Below, one piece after another: positions 1-8,863 of a DNA stretch of 64,000 bases; position 1 is the stretch's first letter; every line of letters starts with the position of its first letter. The DNA is from Streptomyces sp. AJS327. GTDB taxonomy: Bacteria; Actinomycetota; Actinomycetes; Streptomycetales; Streptomycetaceae. Where the stretch lies: NCBI RefSeq assembly GCF_013450295.1, contig NZ_SKBR01000001.1:2419001-2483000 (forward strand), written 5' to 3'. The notes beneath the pieces are model-generated. The model worked only from the letters and a program-made list of their open reading frames with translations, was not told the DNA's origin and searched no databases. Both the position numbers and the translations under genes were made by a program.

Positions 1-1396
1 GTGCCGTCCAGCTCCAGCGCGGGGAAACCGCCCGCGTTCAGCGGCCCGGAGACGAACTCCCAGAACGGCGCGAAGTCGGTGAACCCGGCCCGGGACGGGT
101 CGTAGTGCTGCGCGCTGGTGTAGTGCACGTCCGTGGTCAGCCAGAGGGTGCCGGTGATCCGCCGGTGCTTGATGTGCCGCAGCACCTCGGCCACCTGGAG
201 TTCGCGGCCCAGCGGAGCCCCGGGGTCGCCCTGCGCGACGGCCTCGACGTCCGTGTCGCCGTCCGGCACCACCAGCCCGAGCGGCATGTCGGCGGCGATC
301 ACCTTCCACACCGCGCGGGAGCGGGACAACTCCCGCTTGAGCCACCTCAGTTGCCGTTCCCCGAGAATGCCCTGGGGGTCCGGGGTCTGCCGCCCGGGCG
401 AGTTGGCGTTCCGATAGGTCCGCATGTCCAGCACGAAGACGTCCAGCAGCGGGCCGTGGCGCACCACCCGGTAGACCCGCCCGTCCTCGTCGCCCGGGGG
501 GAGGGTGCTGATCGGGAAGTACTCCCCGAAGGCACGGCGGGAGCGGGCCGCCAGGGTGTCCACGTCCTTCACGGTGTACCGCTCGTCGTCCAGGATCTCG
601 CCCGGATACCAGTTGTTGACCACCTCGTGGTCGTCCCACTGGGCCACCACCGGCACCCGCGCGTTGAACCTCCGCAGCTGCTCGTCCAGCAGGTTGTACC
701 GGTGGTTGCCGCGGAACTGGTCCAGCGTCTGCGCCACCCGCGCCTTCTCCTCCGTGGTGACGTTCCGCCACACCGAGCCGTCCGGCAGCGGCACCTCGGG
801 CTCGATCGGCCCGTCGGCGTAGATGGTGTCCCCGCTGTTGAGGAAGAAGTCGGGGTCGAGACGGAGCATCTCCCGGAAGATCGGGAAGCCGCCCCGGTCC
901 GGGTTGATGCCCCAGCCCTGCCCCGCCAGATCGCCCGACCACAGGAACCGCACACCGTCCCGGCGCCGCGCGGGCGCCGTGCGGAAGCTGCCGTACACCG
1001 GCTCCCCGGTGCGCCGCGGGTCGTCCGGGTCGGACAGCGTGACGCGGTAGTGGACCCGCTCCCCGGCGGGCAGCCCGCGCAGCGCCGCGCGTCCGGTGAA
1101 GTCGGTCTCCGGGCCCACCAACGGGCCCTCCCAGCGGCGCGGGTGGCGGAACGACTCGGTGGCCGAGGTCTCCACCACCATCCGCGCGGGCCGGTCCGAC
1201 CGGACCCACACCAGCCCGGAGGAGGTGGTGACATCGCCCGTCTGGACGCCCCACCGGGCACGCGGACGGCCGCGCAGCAGCTGCGCCGGGGCGGCCGCGG
1301 TGAGCAGCGGGGCGGAGAGCACCGCCGAGGCGGCGACCGTGCCGCGGAGCAGTGCCCGGCGGCCAGGGGGTCTGCTGGGGGTGGCGCCTCGCGTCA
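1..1396 (-). CDS. PhoD-family alkaline phosphatase, Tat-exported, 3' end cut by window edge
   Basis: Predicted secreted phosphomonoesterase/phosphodiesterase of the PhoD metallophosphatase family. The start ATG at 1396 opens a twin-arginine signal (GRRALLRG around residues 12-19, then a hydrophobic Ala/Leu stretch to about residue 40). An N-terminal beta-sandwich (VQTGDVTTSSGLVWVRSDRP) precedes the catalytic part. Metal-ligand type motifs are visible: FLWSGDLAGQG, FLNSGDTIYADGP and QWDDHEVVNNW. About 465 residues are present and the frame is still open at base 1, so the C-terminus lies outside. PhoD enzymes are generally phosphate-starvation genes; I did not see a clear PHO box upstream. The family call is secure, the substrate is not known. 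Confidence 0.93.
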
Positions 1397-1679
1397 TGTA
1401 CGGCCTCCTCGGTGGCGGTGGAACGGGCTCGGGCACGGCGGGCCGCGCGTGGCGCTCCGCCGTGTCCCGCCGGGCGGAGCGGCACCCGCGAGCGCCACCC
1501 CGGAGGGGGGACGCGCGTAGCGTACGGAGATCGCGGCGATCGCGCACCCGTCCGGACGGTGCCGGTCGCCTCCCATTGATCACGGCCCGCGCGACGGGCG
1601 GGCCAGGACGAGGTGAACGCGGGCCGTCGCTCCGGTGTCCCGCGCCGCCCCACCCGGACGCCCCGCGCCTGACGGGCGG

Positions 1680-2561
1680 TCAGCCCGCGCGGACGGTGTC
1701 GAGCACCACCCGCGCGACCGAGGCGGGATCGTCGTTCATCGGCACGTGACCGCAGTCGCGCAGCCGCACCAGCCGCGCGCCGGGGATCACCCGCTTCGCC
1801 CGCGCGCCCTGACGGCGGAGCAGCAGCCGGTCCCGGTCGCCCCAGGCGACGGTCACCGGGACGTCCGGGAGGTCGCGGCGGAAGAGCGACCGGGGCAGAC
1901 GCCCCTCGGCCAGCACCGGCGCGAACCCCTCCGCCGCCCGCAGCGCCCGGGTCTCGGCGACCACGGCGTCCGGCGAACGGCGCCCGGGCCGCGCGTAGAT
2001 GGTGCTGGTGAGCGCGGTACGCCCGGCGGCGCTCCTTGCCAGCAGCCGCAGCAGTGGATCGGGCAGCGCCCGCGCGCCCGCCCGCATGCCCCGCAGCACC
2101 CCGAAGGCGTAGCGGCGCTCCGGCTCCGTCCAGAACCCGGCGGGGGAGAGGGCCGTCACCGACCGCGCGTGCCCGAGCCCGGCCAGCTCCAGCGCGAGCA
2201 GCCCACCGAGCGAGTTGCCCACCAGGTGCGGCCGTTCGACCTCCAGCGCCGCGAGCGTCCGCGCCAGCAGCGGCACCACGCTGTCCAGCGCGTACGGGAC
2301 CCCGTCCGGCAGCGCGGGGGACGTGCCGAACCCCGGCAGATCCACCGCGATCACCTCGTGCGAGGCGGACAGCACGCTCAGCACCGGCTCCCACGCCTGC
2401 CAGTGGTGCCCGATCCCGTGCAGCAGCACCACCGGCTCCCCCTCGCCCCGGCGTTCGTAGCGGACCTCGAAGGCGGGGGCGTCCGGGGCGTCGGAGGAGG
2501 TCACCCGCACCCTGGACGCGGTCTCACGGACGGGGACTTGGGGCACGGCTATCGCGGACAC
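1680..2561 (-). CDS. alpha/beta hydrolase
   Basis: A 293-residue alpha/beta-hydrolase fold protein. Visible are the oxyanion-loop motif VVLLHGIGHHWQAW near the N-terminus, the nucleophile elbow GNSLGG (Ser), an Asp in WGDRDRLLLRR, and the late His in LRDCGHVPMNDDP, giving a complete Ser-Asp-His triad. I chose GTG 2561 because GGGAG lies about 8 bases upstream and the residues before it look non-coding; an ATG 17 codons further upstream (2612) is the alternative. The gene faces away from the SigJ-like gene across about 110 bases. The substrate cannot be read from the sequence; esterases, lipases and C-C hydrolases share these motifs. Confidence 0.88.
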   Translation of the reverse strand: MSAIAVPQVPVRETASRVRVTSSDAPDAPAFEVRYERRGEGEPVVLLHGIGHHWQAWEPVLSVLSASHEVIAVDLPGFGTSPALPDGVPYALDSVVPLLARTLAALEVERPHLVGNSLGGLLALELAGLGHARSVTALSPAGFWTEPERRYAFGVLRGMRAGARALPDPLLRLLARSAAGRTALTSTIYARPGRRSPDAVVAETRALRAAEGFAPVLAEGRLPRSLFRRDLPDVPVTVAWGDRDRLLLRRQGARAKRVIPGARLVRLRDCGHVPMNDDPASVARVVLDTVRAG

Positions 2562-2670
2562 GGTCAGCTCCCGGGGTCGGTGCACGCCTGCTCGTCGACA
2601 CGATGTCAGCACCGCCCCGGCCAGGGAACCCCACCGACCGCGCCCCGCTCCCGGCTGCCATCATGGCGCC

Positions 2671-3687
2671 ATGGCTGACACGTCCACCGGGCACGACGAC
2701 GCCGTCCGCCCGGGCCCCGGGCCCGGCGCGGCCACCCCCGCACCCCACGCCGCCCAGCCTGGCCCGGGCTGGGCGGCGGACGCGGCGGCCGGACCGGGTG
2801 GGGAGGCGGCGGCGCGGCTGTTCGAGGACCAGCGCGGCCTGCTGTTCGGCGTCGCCTACCGGATGCTCGGCCGGGTCGCCGACGCCGAGGACGTCGTGCA
2901 GGAGACCTGGCTGCGCTGGGCGGGGGCGGAGCGTCAGGACGTCCGCGAACCCCGCGCCTACCTCGTGCGGATCACGACCCGGCTCGCCGTCGACCGGCTC
3001 CGCCAGCTGAACGCCCGCCGCGAGTCCTACGTCGGCCCCTGGCTGCCCGAGCCGCTGCCGACCGACGTCTGGAACGCCCCGGTGCCGGACGGCGCGCGGC
3101 GCGTGGAGCTGGCCGAGTCCGTCTCGCTCGCCGTGCTGGTCGTCCTGGAGTCGCTCTCCCCGCTGGAGCGCGCGGTGTTCGTGCTGCGCGAGGCGTTCGG
3201 CTTCCCGCACGCCGAGATCGCCACCGTGCTGGAACGCTCCGAGGCGGCGGTGCGCCAGCTCGCGGGCCGCGCCCGGCGGCACGTGGACGAGCGCGCCCCC
3301 CGGTTCGACGTCGACCCCGCGCGCCAGCGCGACCTGACCGAACGGTTCCTGGCGGCGGCCACCGGCGGTGACCTGCGCGGGCTCCTCGACCTGCTCGCCG
3401 ACGACGCCCGGCTGGCGGGCGACGGCGGCGGCCGCTCCAAGGCCCCGCTCCGGGAGATCGTCTCCGCCGACAAGATCGGCCGCTTCCTCGCCGCGGTCGG
3501 CGGGACCGCCGCCGCCCAGGCCACGTTCGCCCTGACCGAGGTCAACGGCGCGGTCGCGGTCCTCGCCGCGCGGGACGGGGTACCCACGCACGTCATGGTC
3601 CTCGGGGTGCGGGACGACCGCGTCAGCCACGTCTACCTGCTGCTCAACCCGGACAAGCTCGGCCACCTCGCCCCGGCCCCAAAGTGA
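2671..3687 (+). CDS. sigJ: ECF RNA polymerase sigma factor, SigJ/ECF41 type, with C-terminal SnoaL domain
   Basis: Extracytoplasmic-function sigma factor of 338 residues. After a low-complexity Pro/Ala leader (to about residue 40) comes sigma region 2 (FGVAYRMLGRVADAEDVVQETWLRW) and region 4 (LSPLERAVFVLREAFGF with a helix-turn-helix). The linker YVGPWLPEPLP and the carboxy-terminal NPDKL are hallmarks of group ECF41. In that group the fused SnoaL-like domain (here about residues 215-335) regulates the sigma factor in place of an anti-sigma factor. The usual genetic partner is a carboxymuconolactone decarboxylase, oxidoreductase or epimerase; the nearest candidate here is the SDR gene at 3738. 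The target promoter is not identifiable. The symbol follows the mycobacterial name and is by family only. Confidence 0.9.
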   Translation: MADTSTGHDDAVRPGPGPGAATPAPHAAQPGPGWAADAAAGPGGEAAARLFEDQRGLLFGVAYRMLGRVADAEDVVQETWLRWAGAERQDVREPRAYLVRITTRLAVDRLRQLNARRESYVGPWLPEPLPTDVWNAPVPDGARRVELAESVSLAVLVVLESLSPLERAVFVLREAFGFPHAEIATVLERSEAAVRQLAGRARRHVDERAPRFDVDPARQRDLTERFLAAATGGDLRGLLDLLADDARLAGDGGGRSKAPLREIVSADKIGRFLAAVGGTAAAQATFALTEVNGAVAVLAARDGVPTHVMVLGVRDDRVSHVYLLLNPDKLGHLAPAPK

Positions 3688-3737
3688 CGCCACCGCCTGG
3701 CCGGTGACCGTCGGCCCGCCGTGGCGGGCCCGCCCGC

Positions 3738-4538
3738 TCAGAGCCCGCCGGAGACCCGCAGCACCGCGCCGGTGGTGAACGACGCCTCGTCGGAGAGCAG
3801 CCAGGCCACCGCGTTCGCGATCTCCTCCGGCTCTCCCGGCCGCCGCAACGGCGTCACCTCGGCCTTCTTCCACGGCCTGGTGGGGTCGCCCATCTCGCGG
3901 TGGATCCCGGTGCGCACCACCCCCGGCTGCACGGAGTTGACCCGCACACCCCGCGGGCCGAACTCCTTCGCCAGCCCCACGGTCATCGCGTCCACGGCGG
4001 CCTTGCTCGCCGCGTAGTGCACGTACTCCTCCGGGGCGCCCAGCGTGGCCGCGCCGGAGGAGACGTTGACGACGGAACCGCCCTCGCCCCCGTGACGGGT
4101 GGACATCTCGCGCAGCGCCCGCCGGGCGCAGAGCAGCGCCCCCACCACGTTCACCTCGACGACCCGGCGCATCACCTCCGGCGCGGTCTCGGTGAACGGT
4201 CCCAGCGGCCCGGTGATCCCCGCGTTGTTCACCAGCCCGGTGACCGGGCCCAGTTCGGCCCGCGCCCAGTCGAAGAGGGTGTCGACCGCCCGCTCGTCGG
4301 CGGTGTCGACCTGGCAGACCAGGGCGCGGGAGCCAGCCGCCCGCACCGCCTCTGCGGTCTCCTCGGCGGCGGCCCGGGCCCGCTGGTAGCCGATGGCGAG
4401 GTCGTGTCCCGCCCGGGCCAGCCGCACCGCGGTGGCCGCGCCGATCCCCCGGCTGGCGCCGGTCACCACGGTGACGGGGGCGGCGTCCCGGTCCGCCCGC
4501 CGCGCCTGGTCCGTGCGCGCCGCGTCCGACGTGTCCAT
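3738..4538 (-). CDS. short-chain dehydrogenase/reductase (SDR)
   Basis: A 266-residue classical SDR, an NAD(P)-dependent oxidoreductase with a Rossmann fold. The cofactor motif TGASRGIG follows a polar N-terminal tail of about 25 residues. The structural motif LVNNAGITGP is present. The catalytic set is Ser in VNVSSG, Tyr in YVHYAASK and its partner Lys, spaced as in active enzymes. The C-terminus ends GAVLRVSGGL, as in FabG-like members. ATG 4538 is preferred because a GGAGAGGG ribosome site precedes it; the open frame runs further upstream but loses SDR similarity. It is convergent with the SigJ-like gene and divergent from the GntR regulator at 4765, whose operator may also govern it. Substrate unknown. 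Confidence 0.9.
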   Translation of the reverse strand: MDTSDAARTDQARRADRDAAPVTVVTGASRGIGAATAVRLARAGHDLAIGYQRARAAAEETAEAVRAAGSRALVCQVDTADERAVDTLFDWARAELGPVTGLVNNAGITGPLGPFTETAPEVMRRVVEVNVVGALLCARRALREMSTRHGGEGGSVVNVSSGAATLGAPEEYVHYAASKAAVDAMTVGLAKEFGPRGVRVNSVQPGVVRTGIHREMGDPTRPWKKAEVTPLRRPGEPEEIANAVAWLLSDEASFTTGAVLRVSGGL

Positions 4539-4655
4539 GGTGCCCCGCCCTCTCCCCGCGTCGCCGGACGGGCCCAGGTGCCCCGCCGGTGACGGTCCGT
4601 GCGAAACGACGATCTTCGCTGGTGACATGGGACGGCGCAAGCCGCCCCTCCCCGA

Positions 4656-4699
4656 TTGGTCTTGACCAAGGAGAGGCGCCGTCCTATGGTCCAGCCATA
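4656..4699 (+). promoter_or_regulatory. Promoter with dre-like GntR operator over the -35 box
   Basis: TTGGTC-TT-GACCAA (4656-4669) is a perfect 6-bp inverted repeat and differs little from the DasR-type dre core TGGTCTAGACCA. It overlaps a good -35 (TTGACC, 4662-4667) that sits 17 bases before a -10-like TATGGT (4685-4690). A second inverted repeat, TATGG-N5-CCATA (4685-4699), covers the -10 and start region. The layout fits autorepression of the regulator starting at 4765. Seen directly: repeats and hexamer spacing. Inferred: which protein binds. Confidence 0.7.
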
Positions 4700-4764
4700 C
4701 GCAACAACCTTTAAGAAACAAGCAATCGGAAACCCGGCAGGCACACGGCATCGCGGAGGCAAGG

Positions 4765-5514
4765 GTGGGGACCACGCAGGTGGAGGGCGTCCCGGAGACC
4801 AAGTACTGGCACCTGAAGACCGTCCTGTCCGACGCGCTGGACTCGGAGTTCGCCGTCGGGGAGGTCCTGCCGAACGAGCGCGCGCTGGCGGCCCGGTTCG
4901 GCGTCGCGCGTGCCACGCTCCGGCAGGCCCTGGAACAGCTGGAGCTGGAGGGCCGCCTCCAGCGCCGCAGGGGCGTCGGCACCACCGTCGCGCCGCCGCG
5001 CATCGGGGTGGACGTCGGCCCGACCGAGCACTCCTGGCCCGGCTTCATGGGCGACGACTGGCAGACCGAGGGGTACGCCCTGGAGGCACCGCCCGCCAGC
5101 GTGGCGCGAGTGCTGGACACCGGGGGAGCCGACCCGCTGCACACCGTGCGCCGCACCCGTGTCACCCACGGCCAGCCGGTGGCCGCCGAACTCCTCTACG
5201 TCCCGGTCCCGTCGGTGCCCACGGTCTCCTCGGCACCGCCCGACCCGGCCGACGATCCGGCGGCCCGCGCCCGCGAGGTGCTGCGTGAACTGCGCCGCCT
5301 CCGGCTGGAGGGACAGGACCGCGCGGTCGAACTGGGCTCGGCTCGCGCCGAGGACGCCCGCCAGCTCGACCGGCTGCCGGGCGCCCCCATGCTCGTGGTC
5401 ACCACCCGGTACCTGGTCTCCGGCCGCGTCGCCGCGGTCTCCTCCGCCACCTACCGGGCCGACACCTGCCGTCTCACCTTCACCGACGGCCAGCCCGTCC
5501 CCCTCGCCAACTGA
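4765..5514 (+). CDS. GntR/HutC-family transcriptional regulator, DasR-like
   Basis: A 249-residue repressor-type regulator. The N-terminal winged helix (residues about 8-75) contains LPNERALAARFGVARATLRQ and the wing GRLQRRRGVGTTV, typical of GntR proteins. The rest is a UTRA-like ligand domain beginning near EGYALEAPPASVARVL and ending in the antiparallel strand RYLVSGRVAAVSSATYR. The phrase KYWHLKTVL resembles the KYYRLKKHL start of DasR, the N-acetylglucosamine regulator of streptomycetes. GTG 4765 has GCGGAGG five bases upstream. A dre-like palindrome in its own promoter (4656-4669) supports membership of this group. Effector unknown; a phosphosugar would be the default expectation for UTRA domains. 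Confidence 0.88.
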   Translation: MGTTQVEGVPETKYWHLKTVLSDALDSEFAVGEVLPNERALAARFGVARATLRQALEQLELEGRLQRRRGVGTTVAPPRIGVDVGPTEHSWPGFMGDDWQTEGYALEAPPASVARVLDTGGADPLHTVRRTRVTHGQPVAAELLYVPVPSVPTVSSAPPDPADDPAARAREVLRELRRLRLEGQDRAVELGSARAEDARQLDRLPGAPMLVVTTRYLVSGRVAAVSSATYRADTCRLTFTDGQPVPLAN

Positions 5515-5532
5515 CGCCCCGGCGCCGGCGGG

Positions 5533-6717
5533 TCAGTCCCCGCTGGCGCCCTCGACCGTGAACAGCTCCCGCTCGACGCGGTCCAGCGCCAGCCGCAGCG
5601 CGCCCGTGGCGACCGCCGCCTCACCCAGTGAGGACAGCGCGACCCGCGGCGGCCGCAGGCAGTAGCGCTCCAGCTCGCGGCGCAGCGGCTCCAGCACGTC
5701 GTCCAGCCCCGAGGCCCAGCCGCCGACCACCACCAGCTCCGGGTCCAGCGCCAGCACCAGCGCCGCCGTGTCGTGCACCAGCCGCCGCATGAACCGGTCG
5801 ACCGCCTGACGCGCCCCCTCGTCGCCCTCGCGGGCCAGCGCGAACACCCGCGCCACCGCCGCCTCGTCCAGCGGATGCAGGGGAGTGCCCGTCGTGGACA
5901 GCAGCCGCTCCGGGGTGGCCTCCCGGCCCAGCAGATGGAGCGCGCCGATCTCGCCCGCCGCCCCACCGAACCCACGGTGCAGCCTGCCGCCGATCAGCGC
6001 TCCCGCGCCCGGGCTCAGCCCCGCCAGCACCATCACCACGTCCGCGCAGCCCCGCGCCGCGCCCTTCCACCGCTCGGCGAGCACCCCCGCGTTCGCGTCG
6101 TTCTCCACCAGGACCGGGCAGCGGAACGAGCGGCGCAGCCGCTCGCCCAGCGCGAGCCCCGTCCACCCCGGGAGCGCCGTGGAGAGCCGCACGGTGCCGT
6201 CCGCCTCGACGATGCCCGGCGTCCCCGCCCCCACCGCCCGCAGCGTGCCGCGCGGCACCTCGGTCTTGCGCAGCAACTCGGCGACCGCGCCCCGGATGCG
6301 CTCCAGACGCTCCTCGGCGCCGGTCGTCTCGGCCAGCTCGTGCGCCACGGTGCCGCGCGTGCGGCCCGTCAGGTCGGAGAGCAGCACGGAGACCCGGTGC
6401 GGTTCGATCTCGATGCCCAGCAGGTGCCCGGCCTCCGCCCGGAACCGGAAGCGGCGGGCCGGACGGCCCCGGCGGGCCGCGCCGCCCTCCCCCTCCCCGG
6501 CCTCCGCCACCAGCCCCGCCTCGGTGAGGCCCTCCAGGACCCCCTCGACGGTCGGCCTGGACAGCTCGGTGACCCGCACCAGCTCGGTCAGCGTCAGCGC
6601 GCCGGGGGCGTCGGTACCGCGCAGTGCCCGCAGTACGACGGTGGAGTTGATCCGCCGCAACAGCGACGGATCCCCGCCGGTCAGCCTCCCCAACGTGTCC
6701 TCCCGCTCCTCGGCCAT
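5533..6717 (-). CDS. ROK-family protein (NagC/XylR type regulator) lacking the zinc motif
   Basis: A 394-residue ROK protein with an N-terminal winged helix (INSTVVLRALRG...LTELVRVTELSRPTVEGVLEGL, about residues 20-75), as in sugar-responsive NagC/XylR regulators, followed by an actin-like ATPase/sugar-kinase fold. The DxGxT-type and VENDANAGVLAE segments are recognisable. The stretch that normally reads G-H-...-C-x-C-G-x-x-G-C is GEIGALHLLGREATPE here, with no His and no Cys, so the structural zinc site is lost. ATG 6717 is preferred over the upstream in-frame ATG 6819 because the DNA-binding domain begins soon after it. It converges with the GntR gene, 18 bases apart. Ligand unknown. Confidence 0.85.
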   Translation of the reverse strand: MAEEREDTLGRLTGGDPSLLRRINSTVVLRALRGTDAPGALTLTELVRVTELSRPTVEGVLEGLTEAGLVAEAGEGEGGAARRGRPARRFRFRAEAGHLLGIEIEPHRVSVLLSDLTGRTRGTVAHELAETTGAEERLERIRGAVAELLRKTEVPRGTLRAVGAGTPGIVEADGTVRLSTALPGWTGLALGERLRRSFRCPVLVENDANAGVLAERWKGAARGCADVVMVLAGLSPGAGALIGGRLHRGFGGAAGEIGALHLLGREATPERLLSTTGTPLHPLDEAAVARVFALAREGDEGARQAVDRFMRRLVHDTAALVLALDPELVVVGGWASGLDDVLEPLRRELERYCLRPPRVALSSLGEAAVATGALRLALDRVERELFTVEGASGD

Positions 6718-6873
6718 CCGCGCTCGCCCGCTCGGCGCCCCCGCCCGCTGACCGGCCACGTGTGCCGGATCGTAGTCGCTGGCCCACGGCACGGCGAGGG
6801 CTCCGACCGGCCCGTGCAACCAGCATCCGAACCGTCACCGCGCCACCCCCGGGGACGGCGGCCGCCCGGCGGG

Positions 6874-7365
6874 TCACCGGACGCGGGCGGCGGCGCGCAG
6901 CCGCCCGAACTCCTCGGCCAGCTCCGGCGGACGCCAGTGCGCGTTCAGCCCGCTCGGGTTGGGCAGCACCCACACCCCGCACCCGCCGATGGTCCGCTCC
7001 TGACGGCCCACCACCGCCCCGCGCTCCCCGAACGCCGTGCGGTAGGCGGTCACGCCGAGCACCGCCAGCCAGCGGGGCCGCGCCCCGCGCACCTTCTCCT
7101 CCAGCGCCCGCCCGCCCGCGCGCAGCTCCGCCCCGCCCAGCTCGCCCGCGCGGGCGGTGGCCCGCTCCACGACGTTGGTGATGCCCAGCCCGTACGACAG
7201 CAGCTCCCGCTCCTCGTCCGGGCGCAGCTGGCGGGGCGTGAACCCGGAGTGGTGCAGCGCGGGCCAGAAGCGGTTGCCGGGCCGGGCGAAGTGGTGTCTG
7301 GTGGCGGCGGACGTCAGCCCCGGGTTGATTCCGCAGAACAGTACGGAGAGGCCGTCGGTGAGCAC
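6874..7365 (-). CDS. mug: Mismatch-specific G:T/G:U DNA glycosylase (Mug type)
   Basis: Base-excision repair enzyme of the uracil-DNA glycosylase superfamily, removing U (or T) from G mispairs. Motif 1 GINPG (in LFCGINPGLTSAATRHHFARPGNRFWPAL) and motif 2 NPSGLNAHW are both intact. The interval is the 163-residue form from GTG 7365. The frame continues in step upstream to a CTG at 7425 (reading L-T-R-R-P-T-P-E-E-L-A-A-A-R-D-R-T-V-P-D-V), and this type of N-terminal helix is common in actinobacterial homologues. The CTG overlaps the purB stop and has GGGGGA about six bases upstream, so the native start may be non-canonical. Likely co-transcribed with purB. Confidence 0.9.
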   Translation of the reverse strand: MLTDGLSVLFCGINPGLTSAATRHHFARPGNRFWPALHHSGFTPRQLRPDEERELLSYGLGITNVVERATARAGELGGAELRAGGRALEEKVRGARPRWLAVLGVTAYRTAFGERGAVVGRQERTIGGCGVWVLPNPSGLNAHWRPPELAEEFGRLRAAARVR

Positions 7366-7421
7366 GTCAGGGACGGTGCGGTCGCGCGCCGCCGCCAGCT
7401 CCTCCGGGGTGGGACGCCTGG

Positions 7422-8852
7422 TCAGAGCAGTTCCCCCGGGGTGTACGCCGCCGCCCGCGGGTGGCGCCGCGCCAGCTCGCCGACCTGGGTGGCGACCGCC
7501 TCGGCCTGGGCGCCCGCCGCTCCGGTGAAGGAGAGCCGGTCGGCGGTCAGCGCCTCCAGCGCGGGACGGTCGAGGGGGATGCGCGGATCGGCGGCGAGAC
7601 AGTCGAGCAGCTCGTTCCGCTCCGCTCCCTCGCGCAGGGCCAGCGCCGCCGCCACCGCGTGCTCCTTGATGACCTCGTGCGCGGACTCCCGGCCCACGCC
7701 CGCCCGCACCGCCGCCATCAGCACCTTGGTGGTGGCGAGGAACGGGAGGTAGCGCTCCAGCTCCCGGTCGATCACGGCGGGGAAGGCGCCGAACTCGTCG
7801 AGCACCGTCAGGAAGGTCTCCAGCATCCCGTCGAGGGCGAAGAAGGCGTCCGGGAGCGCCACCCGGCGCACCACCGAGCAGGAGACGTCACCCTCGTTCC
7901 ACTGGTCGCCCGCGAGTTCCCCGGCCATCGAGGCGTAGCCGCGCAGCACCACCATCAGCCCGTTGACGCGCTCGCAGGAGCGGGTGTTCATCTTGTGCGG
8001 CATCGCGGAGGAGCCGACCTGCCCCTCCTTGAACCCCTCGGTGACCAGCTCCTGGCCGGCCATCAGCCGGATCGTCCGGGCCAGCGAGGAGGGGGCGGCG
8101 GCCAGCTGCACGAGCGCGGTCACCACCTCGTAGTCCAGTGACCGGGGGTAGACCTGGCCCACCGAGGTCAGCGTCCGCTCGAAGCCCAGATGACCGGCGA
8201 TCCGCCGCTCCAGCTCGGCCAGCTTGCCCGGATCGCCGCCGAGCAGGTCGAGCATGTCCTGCCCGGTGCCGACCGGCCCCTTGACGCCGCGCAGCGGGTA
8301 GCGGGCCAGCAGCTCCTCCAACCGCCCGAACGCGGCGAGCAGTTCGTCGGCGGCCGTCGCGAAGCGCTTGCCCAGCGTGGTGGCCTGCGCGGGGACGTTG
8401 TGCGAGCGGCCGGTCAGTACCGTGCCGCCGTGCTCGGTCGCGAGCCCCGCCAGCCGGGCCAGCACCGCGACGGTCCGGTCCCGCACCAGCTCCAGCGAGA
8501 GCCGCAGCTGGAGCTGCTCGACGTTCTCCGTCAGGTCCCGCGAGGTCATGCCCTTGTGGATCTGCTCGTGCCCGGCCAGCGCGTTGAACTCCTCGATCCG
8601 CGCCTTGACGTCGTGCCGCGAGGCCCGCTCGCGCTCCGCGATCGACGCGAGGTCGACCCGCTCGACGACGCGTTCGTAGTCGGCGATCGCCCCATCGGGC
8701 ACCTCGACGCCCAGATCACGCTGGGCCGCCAGCACGGCGAGCCACAGCCGCCGCTCCAGCACCACCTTGTGCTCGGGCGACCACAGACGGGCGAGGGAGG
8801 GGGAGGCGTAGCGGGCGGCCAGGACGTTCGGGATACGCGGCTTGTCTGTCAC
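7422..8852 (-). CDS. purB: Adenylosuccinate lyase
   Basis: Cytosolic purine enzyme of 476 residues. It cleaves SAICAR to AICAR and adenylosuccinate to AMP, releasing fumarate. The aspartase/fumarase superfamily signature is GSSAMPHKMN (the flexible signature loop with catalytic Ser); the other conserved blocks TSRDLTENV and TGRSHNVPAQATTLGKRF are present. GTG 8852 begins M-T-D-K-P-R-I-P-N-V-L-A, the usual actinomycete N-terminus. No ribosome site is visible, but TAGAAT lies 8 bases before the GTG, the place expected for a -10 box of a leaderless transcript. The mug frame overlaps its 3' end. Confidence 0.97.
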   Translation of the reverse strand: MTDKPRIPNVLAARYASPSLARLWSPEHKVVLERRLWLAVLAAQRDLGVEVPDGAIADYERVVERVDLASIAERERASRHDVKARIEEFNALAGHEQIHKGMTSRDLTENVEQLQLRLSLELVRDRTVAVLARLAGLATEHGGTVLTGRSHNVPAQATTLGKRFATAADELLAAFGRLEELLARYPLRGVKGPVGTGQDMLDLLGGDPGKLAELERRIAGHLGFERTLTSVGQVYPRSLDYEVVTALVQLAAAPSSLARTIRLMAGQELVTEGFKEGQVGSSAMPHKMNTRSCERVNGLMVVLRGYASMAGELAGDQWNEGDVSCSVVRRVALPDAFFALDGMLETFLTVLDEFGAFPAVIDRELERYLPFLATTKVLMAAVRAGVGRESAHEVIKEHAVAAALALREGAERNELLDCLAADPRIPLDRPALEALTADRLSFTGAAGAQAEAVATQVGELARRHPRAAAYTPGELL

Positions 8853-8863
8853 ACCCGGCGATT

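Noticed and set aside
105..1520. Long plus-strand frames across the first kilobase
   Set aside because: They are antisense to PhoD, His/Arg/Pro/Gly-rich, without start signals.
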